A program made the translations under genes and the position numbers. 64,000 nt of DNA from Pseudomonas sp. MN1F (GTDB lineage Bacteria; Pseudomonadota; Gammaproteobacteria; Pseudomonadales; Pseudomonadaceae). The notes under the pieces were generated by a model. That model saw nothing but the letters and a program-made list of their open reading frames with translations, did no database searches and was not told where the DNA came from. The DNA lies in assembly GCF_009391885.1 (NCBI RefSeq), contig NZ_VZII01000008.1:62001-126000 (forward strand), in the 5' to 3' direction. How positions within the stretch are numbered: the first letter of the stretch is position 1; each line of letters begins with the position of its first letter. Below are positions 58,977-64,000 of this stretch, piece after piece.

Positions 58977-59657
58977 ATGCGCATTATCGCCTTGGCAATT
59001 CTGCTGTGCATCGCCAGTGTCGGCGAAGCCTCGCAGATGCCGTTGTCCGTGCTGCCGGGTGGTGCGGTGATCTACAAACCGGTCCAGAGCATCCGCGAGC
59101 GCAAATTCGCCGACCTGGTCCAGCAAAAAACCGACTTCAGCTGTGGTGCGGCATCCCTGGCGACCATCCTGCGCCAGGCCTACTGGCTGGACGTGGATGA
59201 AACCCAGGTCATCGAGGGCATGCTGGCCCACGCCAACGAGGATCTGGTCCGTACGCAAGGCTTCTCGATGCTCGACATGAAAAAATATGTGGAAAGCCTG
59301 GGCATGCGTGCGCGCGGCTACAAGGTAGCCCCCGACACCCTGCACAGCATCCGCATCCCGGTGGTCGTGCTGATGGACATCCGCGGCTACAAGCACTTCG
59401 TGGTGATGCAGAAGGTCGACCGAGGCTGGGTGTACATCGGTGACCCGGTGCTAGGCCACAAACGCTTCAAGCTCGACGATTTCGTCAAAGGCTGGAACGG
59501 CATCATTTTCGCCGTCATCGGCAAGGGCTATGACAAGAACAACATCCTGCTCGACCCACCGCTGCCGCTGAGCGCGAAGAACCGCATCAGTAATTTCACG
59601 CCGGTGCCGGACGCGGAGTTGATGGACTTCGGTTTCATTCAAAGCGACTTCTTCTAA
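58977..59657 (+). CDS. fapD: FapD, C39-like cysteine peptidase
   Basis: 226 aa from the ATG at 58977, with signal peptide (IIALAILLCIASVGEAS). QKTDFSCGAASLATILRQ holds the catalytic cysteine of the C39 family, and GYKHFVVMQKVDRGWVYIGDP the histidine and aspartate. Bacteriocin-type C39 enzymes cut leader peptides; FapD is needed in the Fap system for export or processing of subunits in the periplasm. Confidence 0.92.
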   Translation: MRIIALAILLCIASVGEASQMPLSVLPGGAVIYKPVQSIRERKFADLVQQKTDFSCGAASLATILRQAYWLDVDETQVIEGMLAHANEDLVRTQGFSMLDMKKYVESLGMRARGYKVAPDTLHSIRIPVVVLMDIRGYKHFVVMQKVDRGWVYIGDPVLGHKRFKLDDFVKGWNGIIFAVIGKGYDKNNILLDPPLPLSAKNRISNFTPVPDAELMDFGFIQSDFF

Positions 59658-59702
59658 CGACTTTCTTTCAATGACGTAGGGCAAGACGCTCAGGGAGCAC
59701 CC

Positions 59703-60449
59703 ATGAAGACTTCCCTCTGGCTGGCAGTGGTTTGCCTGGCCGCCAGCCTGCCAACCCATGCAGAAACGTTCAAACCGATCGAATTGAAGGATCAGGAGCT
59801 GGCCAACCTGCGCGGCCGCTACGTGATGCCAGGGCGGATCGTGAGCTTTGGCATCGTCATGACCAGCACCTGGCAGAACGCCAACGGCGAAGTGATTGGC
59901 GCGACTTCGGCGATGCAGGTTCAGCAATCGACCATCAAGCCGCAGTTCTATGTCTCGATGATCAATGAAAAAGGCACGGGCAGCTCACAGACCAGCAGCA
60001 CCGGCACCGGCACCGTAAGTGGCGGCAGCGGGCTCAACACCACCCAGGGCGTGACCCAGGTGGTACGTGCTGCCGGTGACTTCAACACGGCCAACAACAA
60101 TGTCGACATCAACGTCAGCAAAGGCAACGAAGCGCCCGCCGGGCAACCGCAGGGCCAGGCCCTGGCTGCTGGCTCCACACTGGTCGGGAGCAACGGCGCG
60201 GGCTCGTTGAGCGTGTCGTCAACAGGTACTGGCGTGCAGATGAATATCGTCGCCAACGGCAACCAGGGCAATTCTACGCAAAGCCTGGGCCAAGGTGGGC
60301 TGATGCAGAACACCACCCTGCTCGGTGCCAGCAACCGTGTCAGCAACCTGACATCACTCAATGTGGTGCTGCGCGACAGTGCGCCCATGGCAGGTTCGGT
60401 GAGCGCCAATCTTGAGCAGCTCAAAGGCATTCGCAATCTCGGATACTGA
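59703..60449 (+). CDS. fapE: FapE, minor fibre component
   Basis: 248 aa with signal peptide (WLAVVCLAASLPTHAE). LKDQELANLRGRYVMPGRIV is typical of FapE N-termini, and the rest is Gly/Ser/Asn/Gln-rich with beta repeats (MQMNIVANGNQGNSTQ-like). It is secreted with the fibre and found in it in small amounts. Between fapD and fapF as in all known fap operons. Confidence 0.9.
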   Translation: MKTSLWLAVVCLAASLPTHAETFKPIELKDQELANLRGRYVMPGRIVSFGIVMTSTWQNANGEVIGATSAMQVQQSTIKPQFYVSMINEKGTGSSQTSSTGTGTVSGGSGLNTTQGVTQVVRAAGDFNTANNNVDINVSKGNEAPAGQPQGQALAAGSTLVGSNGAGSLSVSSTGTGVQMNIVANGNQGNSTQSLGQGGLMQNTTLLGASNRVSNLTSLNVVLRDSAPMAGSVSANLEQLKGIRNLGY

Positions 60450-60497
60450 TCTACGCTCAAGTCTCATCGTATATGTAGTCAGAAGGGACGGCTAACC

Positions 60498-61778
60498 ATG
60501 CACCGTTTGTTGACGTTCAGAGCTATCGTTTGTTTGACAACACTGGCCCCGGCCACTCTGCTACAGGCGGCAACCGACCCTCAGGTCGAAGCACTCAAAC
60601 AGGAACTGATTGCGCTGAAACAGCGCTACGAAGCCCAACAGAACGCACTGATGGTGCTTGAACAGCGGCTCAAGCAGGTCGAGGAGGCCCCCGCACAGCC
60701 GCAACCGAAGCGCCTGACCAAGTCCCCCGCCGAGGGGGTGAAAGGCGGCCAGACCGTGGCCACCGGCACACCAGGCAGCAGCGGTGCCTCTTACGGGCAG
60801 TCATTGCAGGACAACTCGGAGCCGGCGCAGAGCGTGTCCAACCTGTATGACGAAGCCAGCGGCTTCTTCGGTGGCGGCAAGTTCAGCGTCGAAACCGGGC
60901 TGACCTACACCCATTACGACACCCGCGCCCTGGTGCTCAACGGGTTTCTGGCGCTGGACTCGATCTTCCTCGGCAACATCAACATCGACCGCATCAAGGC
61001 GGACAACTGGACCCTGGACCTGACGGCGCGCTACAACGTCGACCAGCGTTGGCAGTTCGACATCAACGTGCCCATCGTCTACCGCGATTCCACCTACTCG
61101 TCCGGTGGGGCAGGCGGCGCTGCCGGCACCACGTCCGACGCATCGGTTACCCGCGACCCGACCATCGGCGACGTCAACTTCGGTATTGCCTACAAGTTCC
61201 TCGACGAGTCGGAGACCTGGCCAGACGCCGTTGCCACCTTGCGCGTCAAGGCGCCAACCGGCAAGGACCCATACGGCATCAAGCTGCAACAGGTGGCGGG
61301 CAACGACAACCTGTCGGTGCCTGAGGACCTGCCGACCGGCAACGGTGTGTGGGCCATTACCCCAGGCATCTCGCTGGTCAAGACCTTCGACCCGGCCGTG
61401 CTGTTCGGCAGCCTGTCGTACACCTACAACATGCAGGACTCGTTCAGCGACATAAGCCCGCAGGTCAATACCAAGGTGCCGGGGGACGTGAAACTGGGCG
61501 ATTCCTGGCAGATCGGCGGTGGTATTGCCTTCGCCCTCAACGAGAAAATGAGTATGTCGTTCTCGGTCACCGATCAATTTGCCCGCAAGAGCAAGATCAG
61601 GCCTGACGGCAGCGATTGGCAATCGATCACCAACAGCGATTATAACGCGGCCAACTTCAACGTCGGCCTGACCTTTGCTGCCTCCAACAACCTGACAATC
61701 GTGCCGAACTTGTCGATCGGCCTGACAGACGATGCACCGGACTTTTCCTTCAGCCTGAAGTTCCCGTATTACTTCTGA
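60498..61778 (+). CDS. fapF: FapF, outer-membrane amyloid transporter
   Basis: 426 aa. Signal peptide to about residue 26, then a coiled coil ([19 protein letters not shown]) that forms the periplasmic trimer, a Gly/Gln-rich linker with a plug-like part, and a C-terminal beta barrel with alternating aromatic strands ending [11 protein letters not shown]; the terminal Phe is typical of outer-membrane proteins. It exports FapB, FapC and FapE. GC-rich hairpin GGGGCGC/GCGCCCC follows at 61784-61800. Confidence 0.93.
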   Translation: MHRLLTFRAIVCLTTLAPATLLQAATDPQVEALKQELIALKQRYEAQQNALMVLEQRLKQVEEAPAQPQPKRLTKSPAEGVKGGQTVATGTPGSSGASYGQSLQDNSEPAQSVSNLYDEASGFFGGGKFSVETGLTYTHYDTRALVLNGFLALDSIFLGNINIDRIKADNWTLDLTARYNVDQRWQFDINVPIVYRDSTYSSGGAGGAAGTTSDASVTRDPTIGDVNFGIAYKFLDESETWPDAVATLRVKAPTGKDPYGIKLQQVAGNDNLSVPEDLPTGNGVWAITPGISLVKTFDPAVLFGSLSYTYNMQDSFSDISPQVNTKVPGDVKLGDSWQIGGGIAFALNEKMSMSFSVTDQFARKSKIRPDGSDWQSITNSDYNAANFNVGLTFAASNNLTIVPNLSIGLTDDAPDFSFSLKFPYYF

Positions 61779-61783
61779 CATCC

Positions 61784-61800
61784 GGGGCGCATTGCGCCCC
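61784..61800 (+). terminator. Hairpin after fapF
   Basis: GGGGCGC and GCGCCCC pair around ATT. Only AATTGG follows, so termination would be weak or Rho-assisted. Confidence 0.5.
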
Positions 61801-61878
61801 AATTGGTTACCAACCTTGTAGCCAACGGCTTTCCGGGTATCGGCCTGTTATCATCGCGCACAACTGTGTGACGATTTC

Positions 61879-64000
61879 ATGGCAAGAAGGAAAGTTTTCG
61901 TGAAGAACCTGCAAGGCCCACCACGCACCCGGCTGCTCGCCCTGGCAACACTGGTGCTGGTGATCCCTCTGGTTGTGCGCGCGGTGCTGGGCTGGTCCAG
62001 CCCGTATGGCTATCTGTCGGACCTGGCGCTGGGCAGCCTGCTGATATTGCTGTTGCAGCGCCGCACGTGGTGGCTGGCGCTGCCGGTGCTGCTGGCCTGG
62101 GCCGCGCTGTGGGTGGCTTCGGCGGAGCTGGTCAGCGCCGTTGGCAGGCTGCCCAACAGTGCCGACCTGAGCTATCTGTTCGACCCGCAGTTCATGGAGA
62201 ACTCCACGGGCGGCGGCCTGGCCCATGCCTGGTTGCCCCTGTTGCTGGCAGGCGGCCTGCTGGCCTGGCTGGGGAGCGCCTGGCGCAGCCGCAAGCAGCC
62301 TGGCGCGAAGTTCGCGCGCAAGGCCTGGGCCATCCCGGCGCTGCTGTTCGCTGCCCACTGGGGCAGCCAGCACCTGGCGCCCAGCGACGCTGACCAGTGG
62401 CGCCAATACAACCTTGCTCATCAGTTGCTGTCCGCCACCGCCAGTGACCTGCAGCGCCAGGCCCAGTACTGGGCCGGTCAGGCGCCCACGGTCACACCGC
62501 TGCCAAGTGCCGGCCTGACCCAGCATGACCTGAGCGGGCAAAAGCTGCTGGCAGCGCCAGGCCGTGCCCGCAACCTGCTGGTGATTACCCTGGAAGGCAT
62601 CCCGGGCGCTTATGTGCGCCCCAACCGCCAGGCCCTGCACAGCCGTTTTGACGAAGAGCTGATGCCCAAGCTCAGCCACTGGGCGGAACGTGGCATGAAC
62701 ACCCCGGACTACGTATTGCATACGCACCAGACCATCCGCGGCTTGTATGCGATGCTGTGCGGCGACTACGACAAGCTGGCCAACGGCACGCCGAAGGGGG
62801 TCGAACTGCTCACCCAGCAGCAGCGCAACCAGGCCTGCCTGCCGGCACAGCTGCGCCAGGCCGGCTTCACCACTCACTACCTGCAAGGTGCGGGCCTGCG
62901 CTTCATGGCCAAGGACCGGATCATGCCGCATATCGGCTTTGACTCGGTGCACGGGCTGGAGTGGTTCAGCAACCAGAACTACCTGGAATTCCCTTGGGGC
63001 AAGGACGATCGGGCCTTCTTTGAAGGCGCCCTGGATTACGTCGGCCAGTTGCGCCAGCAAGACCACCCGTGGATGCTCACCTTGCTGACCGTGGGCACCC
63101 ACCAGCCCTACTCCGCTCCCGACGACTATCTGCAGCGCTACGACAGCGCCAAGCAAGCGGCGGTCGCCTACCTTGATGATGCGATCGGCGCCTTCCTCGA
63201 CAACCTCGAACGCCAGGGCGTACTCAAGGACACCCTGGTGGTGATCACCTCGGACGAATCCCACGGTATCGATGGTGTTCGCCTGGCCTCGTCCTGGGGC
63301 TTCAACCTGACCCTGGCACCGGAGCAGGCGCAACTACCGCGCATCAAGAGCGGTACCTACGGCCACATCGACCTGGCCACCTCCCTGCTCGACTACTTTG
63401 CCCTGCCGATCCCGGTCGCCCTTGGCGGGCGCTCGCTGTACCGCGATTACGACAGCGGCCGGGAGATGATTTCCTACACCAACGGCATGCTGCGCTACCA
63501 CGATGGCAAGGGCATCTTCACTGAATGCGACTTCCAGCAGCGCTGCCGTCGCTACGACAGCCCGGGGTTCATCGCCGATAAGGCCCGCTACCTCGGCCCT
63601 GGCGACAGCAGCCTCGGCGCACAGATCGGCGCGCTGGCCGGTGTGCTCGACCAGTCCCTGCTGCAGACGCCGCTGAACCTGCGTTACCAGTTCGGTGGCC
63701 CGTCCGCCATTCAGTTGCAAGCGCGCATCCGCGATGACTGGGCAGACAACCTGATCGGCGCGCAGTATCTGGAAATGCCCGAGGGTTCGCACACTCGGGT
63801 GCGGGTCAAGGTGCGCTCGCTGGACCCGCAGCACGCGGCCTACATCCAGCTCAAGGCCAAGGAGCTGGAGCAGGACGTGCCGCTGGGGTTGCCCGAGGAG
63901 ATCCGGGTGACAGCCGAGCAACCGCTGGAAATGGAATTCGGCTTCGATAACCCGACGATGCGCAAGGCGTTTTCGTTCCACTTGCTCGGTTACGGTGGCG
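61879..64000 (+). CDS. LTA-synthase-like phosphotransferase, 3' end cut by window
   Basis: 707 codons in the window, open to its right edge. Start at the ATG at 61879. Four to five membrane helices lie in the first ~170 residues, then a periplasmic sulfatase/alkaline phosphatase-fold domain: LLVITLEGIPGAYV with the metal glutamate, HTHQTIRGLYAMLCG with the probable nucleophile threonine, and VITSDESHG with the metal aspartate and histidine. It is related to phosphoglycerol transferases such as LtaS and OpgB-like enzymes, and might decorate periplasmic glucans or surface polymers. The last ~130 residues seen are beta-rich and form an extra domain. Confidence 0.88.
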   Translation, partial: MARRKVFVKNLQGPPRTRLLALATLVLVIPLVVRAVLGWSSPYGYLSDLALGSLLILLLQRRTWWLALPVLLAWAALWVASAELVSAVGRLPNSADLSYLFDPQFMENSTGGGLAHAWLPLLLAGGLLAWLGSAWRSRKQPGAKFARKAWAIPALLFAAHWGSQHLAPSDADQWRQYNLAHQLLSATASDLQRQAQYWAGQAPTVTPLPSAGLTQHDLSGQKLLAAPGRARNLLVITLEGIPGAYVRPNRQALHSRFDEELMPKLSHWAERGMNTPDYVLHTHQTIRGLYAMLCGDYDKLANGTPKGVELLTQQQRNQACLPAQLRQAGFTTHYLQGAGLRFMAKDRIMPHIGFDSVHGLEWFSNQNYLEFPWGKDDRAFFEGALDYVGQLRQQDHPWMLTLLTVGTHQPYSAPDDYLQRYDSAKQAAVAYLDDAIGAFLDNLERQGVLKDTLVVITSDESHGIDGVRLASSWGFNLTLAPEQAQLPRIKSGTYGHIDLATSLLDYFALPIPVALGGRSLYRDYDSGREMISYTNGMLRYHDGKGIFTECDFQQRCRRYDSPGFIADKARYLGPGDSSLGAQIGALAGVLDQSLLQTPLNLRYQFGGPSAIQLQARIRDDWADNLIGAQYLEMPEGSHTRVRVKVRSLDPQHAAYIQLKAKELEQDVPLGLPEEIRVTAEQPLEMEFGFDNPTMRKAFSFHLLGYGG

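Noticed and set aside
57395..59011. 538-codon - strand frame opposite fapC
   Set aside because: Arg/Gly/Val-rich complement of the Ser-rich linker; fapC has signal peptide, amyloid repeats and operon context.
61807..63333. 508-codon - strand frame opposite the LTA-synthase-like gene
   Set aside because: Gln/Gly/His-rich shadow; the + strand frame has all sulfatase-fold motifs and runs to the window end.
1..64000. tRNA or rRNA genes, in particular a tRNA attachment site for the prophage
   Set aside because: No cloverleaf or rRNA sequence recognised on either strand; the prophage border is at ybiT, not at a tRNA gene.

Overview
The window looks like chromosomal DNA of a Pseudomonas putida-group bacterium. 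GC-rich genes typical of that group (ybiT, azoR, uppP, a complete fap amyloid operon and a P. putida-style REP hairpin) lie on the right. Most of the left two thirds is one temperate prophage. The assignment rests on protein families and codon style; no database search was possible.

Layout. 1-3480: a visibly AT-rich, translationally coupled three-gene operon on the + strand (sugar-nucleotide epimerase cut by the window edge, B12-type radical SAM enzyme, P-loop kinase fused to a nucleotidyltransferase). It is foreign cargo; whether it belongs to the prophage or to neighbouring DNA is unresolved. 3530-31279 (- strand): prophage genes, listed here from the window-left end: lysis (Rz, nested Rz1, GH19 endolysin), tail fibre and chaperone, Mu-type contractile tail (gp48 to gp43, tape measure, frameshifting chaperone, tube, sheath), HK97-type head (connectors, capsid, S49 protease, portal, terminase), HNH nuclease and holin. 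Then come a probable late-control region, a second tyrosine recombinase, nucleases, a DnaC-like loader and an O-like replication protein carrying a candidate origin. 31800-33188: immunity region with Cro, CI, three operators between them, and two more operators over a strong promoter downstream of cI. 33233-44118: accessory region of many small genes. It includes two almost identical cytosine-C5 methyltransferases flanking a cyclase-like gene and a transglycosylase-like (DpdA-like) gene. 44158-45524: excisionase and integrase, ending 20 bp from the TTG start codon of host ybiT.

45545-64000 is host: ybiT, an MFS transporter, a secreted alpha/beta hydrolase, azoR with a divergent LysR gene, a MmcQ/YjbR gene, a DUF1294 gene, uppP, a chemoreceptor, pnuC with a nicotinamide riboside kinase-like gene, the six-gene fapABCDEF amyloid operon and a truncated LTA-synthase-like phosphotransferase.

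How it fits together. CI at five ATAAG-N4-CTTAT sites would hold down the leftward early promoter and a second rightward promoter. On induction, Cro-side transcription would express replication genes, then a Q-like late switch near 26.5 kb would open the head, tail and lysis genes. The accessory region looks like a set of DNA-modification, membrane and possible defence cassettes assembled by repeat-mediated exchange. The points most worth a second look are the methyltransferase duplication with its enclosed genes, the left-end cargo operon, the two-site CI circuit, the tandem dyads at 43.85 kb and the candidate replication origin.
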